Assembly (NCBI GenBank): GCA_903927605.1
Contig: CAIYNT010000007.1
Span: 1 to 21,624 of the forward strand
DNA: 21,624 bases
Source: an uncultured Holophagaceae bacterium
Lineage (GTDB): Bacteria; Acidobacteriota; Holophagae; Holophagales; Holophagaceae
Reading direction: 5' to 3'
The position numbers and the translations under genes were made by a program. A model generated the notes under the pieces. It was not told where the DNA came from, made no database searches, and was given only the letters and a program-made list of their open reading frames with translations. Within the stretch, counting starts at the first letter, position 1. Each line of letters begins with the position of its first letter. Of the stretch, positions 5,945-14,027 are shown in pieces.

Positions 5945-6604
5945 ATGTCCCCCAAAGACCACAGCAGCGCTCCCAAGCTCGAACTGTTCTGCAAGCTGCA
6001 GGCAGAGAAGGTCCCATTCATCGCCAAGGCCAACGTTCCTTCCATCTTCGGGAAGTTCACCGTCTACGGGTTTCTGGAGCATGCCACAGGCAAGGAGCAC
6101 CTCGCCATCGTGTCGGGGGAGATCGATGCGCGTCGGCGCATCCCGGTGCGCATCCACTCGGAATGCCTGACCGGTGACGTGCTGGGCAGCCTGAAATGCG
6201 ACTGCCGCCAGCAGCTGGAGGAGGCCCTCCGCTACGTGTCGGAGCACGGCGGCATGGTGCTCTACCTCCGTCAGGAGGGCCGCGGCATCGGTCTGCTGAA
6301 CAAGCTCAAGGCCTATGCCCTGCAGGAGCAGGGGCTCGATACCGTGGAGGCCAACCATTCCCTGGGTTTCCCGGACGACCTGCGCACCTACGACTGCGCT
6401 GTCGAGATGCTGAAGTTCTTCGGCATCACCCAGGTGAAGTTGCTCACCAACAATCCACGGAAAATCGGCGCGCTGGAATCCGCTGGCATTGAAGTGGAGC
6501 GGGAGCGCCACCAACTGGCCTCCAATCCCCACAACCTACGCTACCTGAAGACCAAGGCCCGCAAGAGCGGCCACCTACTGGACTTCGAGGAAGAGGCGCT
6601 TTAG
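5945..6604 (+). CDS. ribA: GTP cyclohydrolase II
   Basis: Encodes 219 residues, a stand-alone GTP cyclohydrolase II that opens GTP to 2,5-diamino-6-ribosylamino-4-pyrimidinone 5'-phosphate, the first step of riboflavin synthesis. The zinc-binding cysteines are in HSECLTGDVLGSLKCDC (C74, C85, C87), the catalytic region is RQEGRGIGLLNK (109-120, with R113), and LLTNNPRKI follows near the C-terminus. There is no fused RibB (DHBP synthase) domain, as the N-terminus before the first motif is too short. The frame is open further upstream, but the ATG at 5945 has GGA four to five bases ahead and leaves a normal-length protein. No other riboflavin genes are nearby. Confidence 0.92.
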   Translation: MSPKDHSSAPKLELFCKLQAEKVPFIAKANVPSIFGKFTVYGFLEHATGKEHLAIVSGEIDARRRIPVRIHSECLTGDVLGSLKCDCRQQLEEALRYVSEHGGMVLYLRQEGRGIGLLNKLKAYALQEQGLDTVEANHSLGFPDDLRTYDCAVEMLKFFGITQVKLLTNNPRKIGALESAGIEVERERHQLASNPHNLRYLKTKARKSGHLLDFEEEAL

Positions 6605-6606
6605 GG

Positions 6607-6720
6607 AGCTGTCAGCCGTCAGCTCTCAGCTGTCAGCTCAAGATGGCCCGGGCCTGCTTTGGCTGATAGCCGATAGCTGATAGCTTTTTCTGACAGCTGA
6701 CAGCCGATAGCTGATAGCTA
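6607..6720. repeat. Inverted arrays of 7-bp tandem repeats
   Basis: The first array reads AGCTGTC, AGCCGTC, AGCTCTC, AGCTGTC, AGCTCA (6607-6640). After a spacer come GCTGATA, GCCGATA, GCTGATA, GCT (6662-6685), TTTT, and then CTGACAG, CTGACAG, CCGATAG, CTGATAG (6690-6717). The unit is 7 bp throughout. The first array is the reverse complement type of the last (CTGTCAG against CTGACAG), so the region can fold into a long imperfect hairpin. It begins three bases after the ribA stop and runs to nine bases before the next ATG. Confidence 0.8.
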
Positions 6721-6725
6721 TAAGT

Positions 6726-7169
6726 ATGCTTGCGCCCGTCTCCGATCAAACCATTTACGACATCTCCCATGTCATCCAGCTTTCCGTGGCGCCGGTCTTC
6801 CTGCTCACGGCCATCGGGACGATCCTGGGCGTGTTGTCCAACCGGCTGGCGCGCATCGTCGATCGGGCCCGGGCCCTCAACGAGCGGCTTGAGACGGCCG
6901 CCGAGAATCGGATGCCGGCCATTCATGCGGAGATGCGTACCTTGGCCCAGCGGCGCCGGATGATCAACTTGGCAATCACGTTCGGGACCACTGCGGCGCT
7001 GCTGGTCTGCGTCAGCATCGCCACCGTCTTCCTCGGTGCGGTGATGAAGGCCAATGTGGCAATGGCCGTGGCCTCGCTGTTCATCCTGGCCATGGCCGCC
7101 TTCGTGGCGGCCCTGGTGTGCTTCCTGCGAGAAGTGCTCCTCGCGGTGCGGAGCCTGCACTTGGCTTGA
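6726..7169 (+). CDS. DUF2721 family membrane protein
   Basis: Encodes 147 residues that I assign to the DUF2721 family, of unknown function. It has three hydrophobic segments: about 18-38 (LSVAPVFLLTAIGTILGVLSN), about 82-105 (INLAITFGTTAALLVCVSIATVFL) and about 110-135. A charged amphipathic stretch, RLARIVDRARALNERLE, follows the first helix as usual in this family. No ribosome binding site is visible, because the heptad-repeat array occupies the upstream region (GATAGCTATAAGT before ATG). Expression may rely on ribA read-through or a leaderless start. It is convergent with the pseudouridine synthase gene, with only six bases between. Confidence 0.82.
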   Translation: MLAPVSDQTIYDISHVIQLSVAPVFLLTAIGTILGVLSNRLARIVDRARALNERLETAAENRMPAIHAEMRTLAQRRRMINLAITFGTTAALLVCVSIATVFLGAVMKANVAMAVASLFILAMAAFVAALVCFLREVLLAVRSLHLA

Positions 7170-7175
7170 GCTGCC

Positions 7176-8288
7176 CTACAGGCTCTTGATCGCCGCGATC
7201 TCCTGGGGACTCAGGTAGCGCCAGGCGCCAGGTTTCAGCAGGGGATCCGCCAGGGGGCCGAACTGGACCCGGCGCAGCTTGCTGACCGGGTGGCCCACCG
7301 CAGCGAACATGCGGCGGATCTGCTGGTTCTTGCCCTCTGTGAGGGTCACCTTCAGCCAGGGATTGTCGCCCTTCTCGGCCACCTCGATGTGGCAGGGCTT
7401 CAGGCGGCGTCCGCTGAGCAGGAAGCCCTCCTGGAACTCCTTCAGGAGCTCGGGACGGGGATTGCGGTGGACCTTCACGAGGTAAACCTTGGGAATTTCG
7501 TGTTCAGGTCCCATGAGTACCTGCGCCAGGGCCCCGTCGTTGGTCATCAGCAGCAGACCCTCAGAATTGAAATCGAGGCGACCCACCGGATAGAGGCGGC
7601 CCGGAACGCCCTTCAGCAGGGCCATGACCGTGGGGCGGCCCTGGTCGTCCTTCACCGTGGTGACGTAGCCTTTGGGCTTGTTCATGAGGATGTAGACCGG
7701 CGCTTCGCGCTGGACCTCGATCAGATCCACGGTGATGACATCCCGGCGGGGGTCCGCACAGGTCCCCAGCTCCGTGACGGTCTTTCCGTTCACCTGCACG
7801 CGGCCGTCCAGGATGATCTGCTCGCAGGCCCGGCGACTGTCGATGCCGGCTGCGGCAAGGATTTTCTGGAGGCGATCCTGACCGGGACCTCCAGGGCGCG
7901 GCCCGGTCTTGCGGGGGGCGGGGCTTGGAGAAGGCCTGGACTTCGCGATGGCGGCCGTGGAGAGACGGGGAGGGTTCCGGTGGGCGGGCCGATCCGAGGG
8001 GCGTCGGGTCGGCCGGTCCTCTGAACGGTCAGCCGGGCGACGGGCGGGGCGGTCTTCGGAAGGAGCGGGACGACGAATGGGCCGCTCCTCGGAGTGGGCT
8101 GCAGGACGGCGGGCCGGCCGGTCTTCAAGATGGGCTGCGGGACGACGGGTTGGCCTGTCCTCGGAATGGGCTGCGGGACGGTGAACAGGCCGATCCCCCA
8201 CACGGGGGGCCGAACGATCGGAGGCTCTACCGGCCGTGCTTGGTTTGGTGGGCGCGGTTCCAGACCCCTTCGGGGTGAACTTCCTCAT
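7176..8288 (-). CDS. rluB: RsuA/RluB-family pseudouridine synthase with repetitive N-terminal tail
   Basis: Encodes 370 residues. The family isomerises specific uridines in rRNA; RluB modifies 23S rRNA and RsuA 16S rRNA. The S4 RNA-binding domain starts at about 137 (DRLQKILAAAGIDSRRACEQIILDGRVQVNG). The catalytic core has MNKPKGYVTT, GRLYPVGRLDFNSEGLLL (catalytic D239) and EGKNQQIRRMFAAVGHPV. These favour RluB-like large-subunit enzymes, but the target is inferred. The first ~130 residues are a low-complexity basic tail with 12-residue repeats (DRPxRRPAAHSE) at 32-104, which probably bind RNA non-specifically. AAGGAG five bases before the ATG sets the start. It follows pgsA on the same strand after 42 nt. 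Confidence 0.92.
   Translation of the reverse strand: MRKFTPKGSGTAPTKPSTAGRASDRSAPRVGDRPVHRPAAHSEDRPTRRPAAHLEDRPARRPAAHSEERPIRRPAPSEDRPARRPADRSEDRPTRRPSDRPAHRNPPRLSTAAIAKSRPSPSPAPRKTGPRPGGPGQDRLQKILAAAGIDSRRACEQIILDGRVQVNGKTVTELGTCADPRRDVITVDLIEVQREAPVYILMNKPKGYVTTVKDDQGRPTVMALLKGVPGRLYPVGRLDFNSEGLLLMTNDGALAQVLMGPEHEIPKVYLVKVHRNPRPELLKEFQEGFLLSGRRLKPCHIEVAEKGDNPWLKVTLTEGKNQQIRRMFAAVGHPVSKLRRVQFGPLADPLLKPGAWRYLSPQEIAAIKSL
7977..8195 (-). repeat. Degenerate 36-bp tandem repeat inside the pseudouridine synthase gene
   Basis: Five to six imperfect 36-bp units (one shortened to 33) encode the 12-residue motif DRPxRRPAAHSE in the N-terminal tail. The frame is preserved throughout, so copy number could change without disrupting the enzyme domain. 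Confidence 0.8.
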
Positions 8289-8330
8289 AGCAGCTCCTTC
8301 GGCGTCTCCCGACGCGGAAGAACCAGCATA

Positions 8331-8900
8331 TCAGGCTGCAGGGGCCCTCGTGGCCCGCACGAAGTAATGGATCCCCGAGGATAGGGCGAGGGCCGCCACG
8401 ACCCAGTACATTCCCGGCAGGAAGAACTCCATCCAGGGGCGATAACCCAGGGCGTTGAAGAACAGCCCCAGGGCGATGGCGATGAGCTGCATGGCGGTGC
8501 TGAGTTTCCCGAGGAAGCTCGGATGGAACTTGCTGTCGCTGAGCCGGTCCACGGAGGCGAAGGTGTAGAAGGAGATCAATCCGTCGCGGGTGATGGCCAG
8601 GATCGCCACCCACACCGGGATGGGGGCGGTCATCCCCTGGGTGCGCCAGGCCATGAGGATGAAGGCGGTGGTCATCAGCAGCTTGTCAGCGGCCGGATCC
8701 AGCACCGCGCCCAGATCCGAGCTCTGGTTGAAGGTCCTGGCGATGAGCCCGTCCAGCAGATCCGTGAAGCCCGCGGCGGCAAACAGAATGAAGGCCTGCC
8801 AGTAATGGCCATACCAGACCGCGATGGCGAAAAAGGGAATCGCCAGGATCCGGAGCAGGGTCAGGGCGTTGGGCAGGGTCAGTGGGCTGGTAGCATTCAT
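8331..8900 (-). CDS. pgsA: CDP-diacylglycerol-glycerol-3-phosphate 3-phosphatidyltransferase
   Basis: Encodes 189 residues, an integral membrane CDP-alcohol phosphatidyltransferase that makes phosphatidylglycerophosphate, the precursor of phosphatidylglycerol and cardiolipin. The family motif DG-x2-AR-x8-G-x3-D-x3-D is matched exactly: D50 G51, A54 R55, G64, D68, D72, preceded by D47. The N-terminal LPNALTLLRILAIPFF is typical of PgsA. Other family members such as PssA or cardiolipin synthase are possible, but length and N-terminus favour PgsA. The start is at MNATSPLTLPN; the frame is open upstream without a better start, and no clear ribosome binding site is seen. It is the first gene of a two-gene minus-strand unit and is divergent from feoA. 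Confidence 0.88.
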   Translation of the reverse strand: MNATSPLTLPNALTLLRILAIPFFAIAVWYGHYWQAFILFAAAGFTDLLDGLIARTFNQSSDLGAVLDPAADKLLMTTAFILMAWRTQGMTAPIPVWVAILAITRDGLISFYTFASVDRLSDSKFHPSFLGKLSTAMQLIAIALGLFFNALGYRPWMEFFLPGMYWVVAALALSSGIHYFVRATRAPAA

Positions 8901-8943
8901 TACAGACCAGTCTAGACGGAGATCACATCCTTTCACCGGCACC

Positions 8944-8971
8944 TTGTTCCACCCGGAAGCGCGGCTACACT
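8944..8971 (+). promoter_or_regulatory. Promoter of the feo operon
   Basis: TTGTTC (8944-8949) and TACACT (8966-8971) lie 16 nt apart. Transcription would start near 8978, almost at the first feoA ATG. I see no clear Fur-box palindrome overlapping it. Confidence 0.5.
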
Positions 8972-8978
8972 GAAGTAT

Positions 8979-9239
8979 ATGGTTGAGACTATGACTCAAA
9001 ATCTTCCAATTCCGTTAAGTCTTCTCCATCCCGGAGATCAGGGGGAGGTGGTGCAGGTGCAGGCCCAGGGTCAGGTCCGCCAGCGACTGCTGGAGATGGG
9101 CTTCATCCGCGGGGCCCGCCTGCGGGTCGAGAAACTCGCGCCGCTGGGCGACCCCATGGAACTCGTGATCAAGGGTTACCACCTCTCTCTGCGGCGGGAG
9201 GAGAGTTCCTGCATTCTCGTGCTGCCGGTGATTGAATGA
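8979..9239 (+). CDS. feoA: Ferrous iron transport protein A
   Basis: Encodes 86 residues, a small cytoplasmic SH3-like protein that works with the FeoB Fe(II) importer. The core LSLLHPGDQGEVVQV, RQRLLEMGFIRGARLRVEKLAPLGDPMELVIKGYHLSLRREES is the standard FeoA pattern. Two starts are possible: ATG 8979, at the predicted transcript start and so leaderless, or ATG 8991, four codons later, with TTGAG ahead of it. The stop overlaps the feoB start by four bases (ATGA), so translation is coupled. Confidence 0.93.
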   Translation: MVETMTQNLPIPLSLLHPGDQGEVVQVQAQGQVRQRLLEMGFIRGARLRVEKLAPLGDPMELVIKGYHLSLRREESSCILVLPVIE

Positions 9240-11407
9240 CGCTGACCATCGCCCTCGCGGGCAATCCCAACTGTGGGAAGACCACGCTGTTCAACGCCCT
9301 CACCGGGGCGCGGCACCATGTGGGTAACTGGCCGGGGGTCACTGTGGAGCGCCGCAGCGGGACCTTCGAGCACGGTGGCACCACGATGGAGGTCGTGGAT
9401 CTGCCGGGCACCTATTCGTTGTCCGCCCGCAGCGAGGACGAGCGGGTGGCCTCCCACTTCCTGGCGTCGCCGGAAGTGGACCTGGTCCTGAACGTACTTG
9501 ACGCCTCGAACCTGGAGCGCAACCTCTACCTCAGCACCCAGCTCCTTGAACTCGGCAAGCCCGTGGCCTTCGTACTGAACATGATCGATGACGCGGAGAA
9601 CCGCGGTGTCCACATCGACGTACCGGCCCTGGAGCTGCTGCTCGGTGGCCCCGTGCTCCCCACCGTGGGCAACCGGGAGCAGGGCATCACGGAACTCAAG
9701 GTGCTCCTGGCCAGCATGGCGCGCGGTGAATCCAACCGCTGCCGGCGGATCACCGTGGATTATGGCCACGACATTGAAGGTGAACTTGCCAAACTGCAGA
9801 CGGAAATCTGCCGCGACGAGCTGCTCGAAGCTGCCATGCCGCCCCGCTGGCTGGCCCTCCAGCTGCTGGAGAACAACGTCGAAGCCAAGCGTATCGTGGC
9901 CGAGAGCCATGCCAGCGAAGCCATCCGACAGCAATTGTCCAGAAGTTTCGCCTTCCTCGAGCCGCACCTCGGCGCCGACGGCGCCACCTTGGTGGCGGAG
10001 CGCCGCTATGGGTTCGCGCACGGTCTGGTGAAGGACGTGGCCACGGCGGCGGATGAGAAGACGACCCCCACGGCCCGGCTGGATGCGGTGCTCACGAACC
10101 GCCTGCTGGGTGTTCCTATCTTCGTGGGTGTACTGGCCCTCATGTATTCACTGTCCTTCGTCCTCGGCAAGATTCCCCAGGACTGGATCGCGGATGGGTT
10201 CAAGGCCCTGTCGGACTTCGCCGGCGCCCGGCTGCCCGCGGGCGAGCTGACCAGCCTGCTGGTGGATGGCGTCATCCCCGGTGTGAGCGCGGTGATCGTC
10301 TTCGTGCCGGTGATCATGATCCTTATGGGCTGCATTGCCTTCCTGGAGGACACGGGCTACATGGCCCGGGCAGCCTTCATCATGGATCGGCTCATGCACG
10401 TCATGGGCCTCCACGGGAAGAGCTTCATCCCCCTCATCATGGGGAGCGGCTGCAACGTGCCAGCCATCCAGGCGGCGCGCACCATTGAGAGCCCCCAGGA
10501 CCGCCTCATCACCATGCTGGTGACGCCCCTGGTCAGCTGCTCGGCGCGCCTGCAGGTGTTCATCGTCATCGCCGGGACCTTCTTCACGCCCTTCAAGGCG
10601 GCTCTCGCCATCATCGCCATGCACTTCCTGGGCCTGGGCCTCGCCGTGCTCATGGGCCGGGTCCTGCGGAGCGCCCTGTTCAGCGGCCCCAGCTCGCCTT
10701 TCGTGATGGAGCTGCCGCCCTACCGTCTGCCCACCCTGAAGGCCACCCTCATCCACATGTGGGAGAAGGGCTCGATTTTCCTCACCCGGGCCGGCACCAC
10801 CATCTTCGCGGGGGCCACGCTGGTGTGGTTCCTGTCCCGGTACCCGGGCATCGCCAACCGGGAGTGGACCCTGGAATACCAGCAGCAGCGGCAGACTGTG
10901 GCGGCGTTGCACCTGCCGACGTCGGAAGCCGACGAACGCCTCAAACTGCTGCAGCTCGCGCACGAGAGCCGCATCGTGAACACGAGCCTGGCGGCGAAAA
11001 TGGGCCAGAAGGTGGAGCCGATCCTGCGGCCCATCCTGGATCCAGACCACAAGCGGGCCGAGGCCTGGAAGGACGTCATCGCGCTGACCGCCGGTTTCGT
11101 GGCCAAGGAGATCGTGGTCTCTACCATGGCCGTCATCCATCAGGCCAGTGAGGAGCCGAAAGAAGGCGAGCGCCTCAGCCCGTTGCAGGTGGCGCTCCGG
11201 GATGGTTCCGGCCTGACGCCCCTCACAGCCCTGGCCTTCATGGTCTTCACGCTCATCTACACGCCCTGTCTGGGCACCATCGCCATGATCCGCCGCGAGG
11301 CGGGCAGCTGGCGTTGGGCCGCCTTCACCGTGGGCTATGGTCTGGTGCTGGGCTGGGGGCTGGCCTGGGTGACCGTGGCCCTGGGCCGCGCCATGGGCTT
11401 CGTGTGA
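9236..11407 (+). CDS. feoB: Ferrous iron transporter B
   Basis: Encodes 723 residues of the GTPase-coupled Fe(II) importer of the inner membrane. The N-terminal G domain has GNPNCGKTT (9-17), the G2 region VGNWPGVTVE (29-38), DLPGTYS (55-61) and NMID (115-118). A helical GDI-like domain follows, to about residue 280. The membrane part has two Gate-like regions with the characteristic cysteines in MGSGCNVPAIQAARTI and PLVSCSARLQVF, then AKEIVVSTM and YTPCLGTIAMI. A soluble insertion, QQQRQTVAALHLPTSEADERLK..., lies before the last helices, as in many FeoB proteins. Nothing is truncated. The operon order is feoA-feoB-small Cys-rich protein. Control by Fur or anaerobiosis is likely from family knowledge but not shown by a site. 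Confidence 0.96.
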   Translation: MTLTIALAGNPNCGKTTLFNALTGARHHVGNWPGVTVERRSGTFEHGGTTMEVVDLPGTYSLSARSEDERVASHFLASPEVDLVLNVLDASNLERNLYLSTQLLELGKPVAFVLNMIDDAENRGVHIDVPALELLLGGPVLPTVGNREQGITELKVLLASMARGESNRCRRITVDYGHDIEGELAKLQTEICRDELLEAAMPPRWLALQLLENNVEAKRIVAESHASEAIRQQLSRSFAFLEPHLGADGATLVAERRYGFAHGLVKDVATAADEKTTPTARLDAVLTNRLLGVPIFVGVLALMYSLSFVLGKIPQDWIADGFKALSDFAGARLPAGELTSLLVDGVIPGVSAVIVFVPVIMILMGCIAFLEDTGYMARAAFIMDRLMHVMGLHGKSFIPLIMGSGCNVPAIQAARTIESPQDRLITMLVTPLVSCSARLQVFIVIAGTFFTPFKAALAIIAMHFLGLGLAVLMGRVLRSALFSGPSSPFVMELPPYRLPTLKATLIHMWEKGSIFLTRAGTTIFAGATLVWFLSRYPGIANREWTLEYQQQRQTVAALHLPTSEADERLKLLQLAHESRIVNTSLAAKMGQKVEPILRPILDPDHKRAEAWKDVIALTAGFVAKEIVVSTMAVIHQASEEPKEGERLSPLQVALRDGSGLTPLTALAFMVFTLIYTPCLGTIAMIRREAGSWRWAAFTVGYGLVLGWGLAWVTVALGRAMGFV

Positions 11408-11414
11408 GGTGACT

Positions 11415-11564
11415 ATGAACATCCAATCCGTCCTCGCCCTTTCCGCCGCCGGTCTTGCGGCCCTCTATTTCATCCGGGGCACGTTCCAGGAGCTCAGTGC
11501 TCCTGAGGGCAGCACCTGCGGCAAGTGCAGCTCCGGGGGATGTCCGGTGGCACGGAAGGGGTGA
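11415..11564 (+). CDS. FeoB-associated Cys-rich membrane protein
   Basis: This small gene encodes 49 residues: a single membrane helix (about 5-20, VLALSAAGLAALYFI), a short linker and a cysteine cluster, CGKCSSGGC (C35, C38, C43), near a basic C-terminus. This layout, directly after feoB, is that of the FeoB-associated Cys-rich proteins (analogous to FeoC in position). The cysteines may bind Fe or an Fe-S cluster and assist FeoB, which is family inference. GAGGTGA three to five bases before the ATG is a strong ribosome binding site, and only seven bases separate it from the feoB stop, so it is in the feo operon. Confidence 0.88.
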   Translation: MNIQSVLALSAAGLAALYFIRGTFQELSAPEGSTCGKCSSGGCPVARKG

Positions 11565-11618
11565 CCGGGCCGCACCCGGTCTCGCGGTGCCATCCTGAAG
11601 GAGCATGAGGGGGGACCG

Positions 11619-12272
11619 ATGCGCTTCATCTTCGAGCAGATCCGGGTCGGCGGTGACCGCAACTTCGGCTACCTCCTGGGTGATCGGGAGGCAGGAGTGG
11701 GCGTGGTGATCGATCCCTCCTACACCCCGGAAGCCGTGGTGGGTCGGGCCCGGGCCCAGGGCCTGAAGATCACTCACATCCTCAACACCCATGGCCACGA
11801 GGACCACACCAACGGCAACCAGGTCGCCAAGGCGCTGACAGGGGCGGTGATCGCGGGCGGGCCGGGCCACCCGGGGCCGGTGGACCTCACACTCAAGGAC
11901 GGCGACCGCATCCCATTCGGGGCCTTCACCCTTCGCGCCTGGCACGTTCCGGGCCACTACCACGATCACCTGGCCTTCCTGGTGGAGGGCCAGGACGCCG
12001 CCTTCACCGGCGACCTGCTCTTCGTGGGCAAGGTGGGTGGCACCCAGACCGAGGCGGATGGCCGCACCGAATGGAACAGCCTCCAGCGGCTGCTGCGGGA
12101 ATGGCCGCCCCACACCACGCTCTGGCCCGGTCACGACTACGGTGCCCGCCCCAGCTCCACCATCGCCTGGGAGCGGCACAGCAACCCCTTCCTGCTCTGC
12201 CTGGATGTGGAGGCCTTCCTCAAGGCCAAGCAGGACTGGGCCGGCTTCAAGGCCAGACATGGACTGCGCTGA
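11619..12272 (+). CDS. Metallo-beta-lactamase-fold hydrolase (glyoxalase II-like)
   Basis: Encodes 217 residues. The binuclear metal motif THGHEDH (H58, H60, D62, H63), VPGHYHDH (H113), GDLLF (D132) and WPGHDYG are all present. This is the glyoxalase II / persulfide dioxygenase branch of the fold: a cytoplasmic hydrolase of S-acyl-glutathione-like thioesters or a sulfur dioxygenase. It lacks the long C-terminal substrate domain of classical glyoxalase II, so the thiol cofactor and substrate are not known. Its last residues, LKAKQDWAGFKARHG, are a short helix. GGGGA lies a few bases before the ATG. The EamA transporter begins 17 nt after its stop, so the two are probably co-transcribed. A link with the feo operon 54 nt upstream is possible. 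Confidence 0.87.
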   Translation: MRFIFEQIRVGGDRNFGYLLGDREAGVGVVIDPSYTPEAVVGRARAQGLKITHILNTHGHEDHTNGNQVAKALTGAVIAGGPGHPGPVDLTLKDGDRIPFGAFTLRAWHVPGHYHDHLAFLVEGQDAAFTGDLLFVGKVGGTQTEADGRTEWNSLQRLLREWPPHTTLWPGHDYGARPSSTIAWERHSNPFLLCLDVEAFLKAKQDWAGFKARHGLR

Positions 12273-12289
12273 GCGACTATAGTTCCCGG

Positions 12290-13168
12290 ATGCCTGCCGT
12301 CGCCCTCTCGCTGATCACCATCCTCATCTGGAGCACGCTGGCGGTGCTCGGTTCGCGCATGGGCCATCTGCCGCCTTTCCTTTCCGTGGGCCTCGCCTTG
12401 GTCGTGGGCGGGCTGGTGGGGCTCAGGCGCGTGCAGGATTGGAAGGTGCCGCTGGGTACGCTGGCCATCGGCGTTGGTGGGATCTTCGGCTACCACGCGC
12501 TCCTTTTCACCGCCTTCCGGTTTGCACCTGCAGTGGAAGTGAATCTCCTCCAGTACCTCTGGCCCCTGCTCATCGTGGTGCTCTCGCCACTCTACCTGCC
12601 CGGCTACCAGCTGGCATTTCATCATGTGGCGGGCTCCATCCTCGGCCTGGCGGGGGCGGCCCTCGTGATCACGGGTGGCAAGCTGAGTCTCGAGTCCGCG
12701 AACCTGCTTGGTTACCTGCTGGCCCTGGGTGCGGCCCTGACCTGGTCCAGCTACTCGCTGCTCACCAAGCGGATCCGCCCCTTTCCGACGGGCGCGGTCG
12801 GCGGCTTTTGTCTGGCTTCGGGGGTGCTCTCCCTCGGGCTCTTTGCCCTGGATGTGGTGGTCTTCGGTACCCCCGTGCCGACCATGACCGCCAAGGATGG
12901 GGTCCTCCTCCTCCTGCTCGGCCTCGGACCCATGGGGGCAGCCTTCTACACCTGGGATGCGGCATTGAAGCGGGGCGATTCCCGCATCATCGGGGCGCTC
13001 GCCTACCTCACGCCCCTGCTCTCGACCCTCAACCTTGTGCTCTGGGGCGGCAAGCGCCTCTCCGCCATCTCCATGGGTGCCATGGGCCTGATCGTGCTGG
13101 GAGCCATCGTCGGCTCCCTCGACCTCTTCCGCAGGCAGCCCGAGAAACCGCAGCCGCTGGCCACCTGA
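12290..13168 (+). CDS. EamA-family (DMT superfamily) transporter
   Basis: Encodes 292 residues of very hydrophobic sequence with about ten predicted helices arranged as two EamA repeats. The first starts at SLITILIWSTLAVLGSRM and ends near GAALVITGG. The second starts at LLGYLLALGAALTWSSYSLLTKR and ends near GAIVGSLDLFRR. It is an inner-membrane exporter of metabolites or amino acids by family; the substrate is not predictable. The frame is open further upstream through the preceding gene, but the ATG at 12290 begins exactly at the first helix. It follows the MBL hydrolase closely. Confidence 0.88.
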   Translation: MPAVALSLITILIWSTLAVLGSRMGHLPPFLSVGLALVVGGLVGLRRVQDWKVPLGTLAIGVGGIFGYHALLFTAFRFAPAVEVNLLQYLWPLLIVVLSPLYLPGYQLAFHHVAGSILGLAGAALVITGGKLSLESANLLGYLLALGAALTWSSYSLLTKRIRPFPTGAVGGFCLASGVLSLGLFALDVVVFGTPVPTMTAKDGVLLLLLGLGPMGAAFYTWDAALKRGDSRIIGALAYLTPLLSTLNLVLWGGKRLSAISMGAMGLIVLGAIVGSLDLFRRQPEKPQPLAT

Positions 13169-13265
13169 GCTGAGCCCGGGTCAGAATGAAGTATTCGCAT
13201 GGCCGATCACGCAGACCAGTGCCGGCTTTCCAGTGCCTGTGTGGTTGCCATGAGAGGATGGACTC

Positions 13266-13979
13266 GTGAACCTGTTCGAGAAGCCCAGTGAAGCGGAAAC
13301 CGCCGCCATCGATGCCGCCATCACCAGCCGTCACTCGATGCGCGCCTACCTGCCGACCGCGGTACCGCGCGAACTGGTGGAGGATCTCCTGCACGTCGCC
13401 GCGCGGGCGCCCTCCGGCACCAACACGCAGCCCTGGCAGGTCCACGTGCTGACGGGCGCTGCCAAGCAGCGGCTCTCCGACCGCATCGGCGCGATTTTCG
13501 AGAACCCCGTCGAGCTGGCAGAACATGAGCGGGAATACGACTACTACCCCAAGGAATGGACCTCGCCCTATATCGACCGCCGCCGCAAGGTGGGTTGGGA
13601 TCTCTATGCGCTGCTCGGCATCGCCAAGACGGACAAGGACGCCATGCATCGCCAGCATGGCCGCAACTACCGCTTCTTCGACGCGCCCGTGGGCCTGATC
13701 TTCAGCATCGACCGGGCGCTGCAGCAGGGCAGCTGGCTGGACTACGGCATGTTCCTGCAGAACCTCATGGTGGCGGCCCGCGCCCGGGGCCTGCACACCT
13801 GCCCGCAGGCGGCCTTTACCCAGTTCCACCGCGTCATCGCCGAGGAGCTGGCCTTCAAGCCTGACCAGATGCTGGTCTGTGGCATGGCCTTGGGCTATGC
13901 CGACCCGGCAGCAGTGGAGAACAGCCTGGTGACCGAGCGCGCCGATGTGTCCGAGTTCACGCGGTTCATCGAGCAGTAG
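13266..13979 (+). CDS. Nitroreductase family protein
   Basis: Encodes 237 residues of the FMN-dependent nitroreductase fold, a cytoplasmic dimer that uses NAD(P)H to reduce nitroaromatics, quinones or related compounds. The FMN-binding N-terminal signature is SRHSMRAYLPTAVPRE (about 21-36) and ARAPSGTNTQPWQVHVL (46-62). The later segment GLHTCPQAAF and the C-terminal CGMALGYAD are the usual FMN-phosphate loop and final strand. Physiological substrate unknown. The start is GTG at 13266, with GAGGAT upstream and no in-frame ATG before the FMN signature. The upstream gap of 97 nt holds no other gene. It is convergent with the desaturase. Confidence 0.92.
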   Translation: MNLFEKPSEAETAAIDAAITSRHSMRAYLPTAVPRELVEDLLHVAARAPSGTNTQPWQVHVLTGAAKQRLSDRIGAIFENPVELAEHEREYDYYPKEWTSPYIDRRRKVGWDLYALLGIAKTDKDAMHRQHGRNYRFFDAPVGLIFSIDRALQQGSWLDYGMFLQNLMVAARARGLHTCPQAAFTQFHRVIAEELAFKPDQMLVCGMALGYADPAAVENSLVTERADVSEFTRFIEQ

Positions 13980-14027
13980 CCACCTTGCCACCCGGGCAGG
14001 AGACACCGCTCTCGATGGAATCGTTTG

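Noticed and set aside
6607..6720. CRISPR array
   Set aside because: Units are 7 bp and contiguous, with no unique spacers and no cas genes nearby.
7176..8288. Frameshifted or fused gene at the 5' part of the pseudouridine synthase
   Set aside because: The tail is one frame with a strong ribosome binding site at its first ATG, and repeat units keep the frame. A disordered extension explains it.
10148..11422. Long open frame on the minus strand opposite feoB
   Set aside because: feoB on the plus strand is intact and motif-rich. The antisense translation is Gln/His/Gly-rich without domain features.
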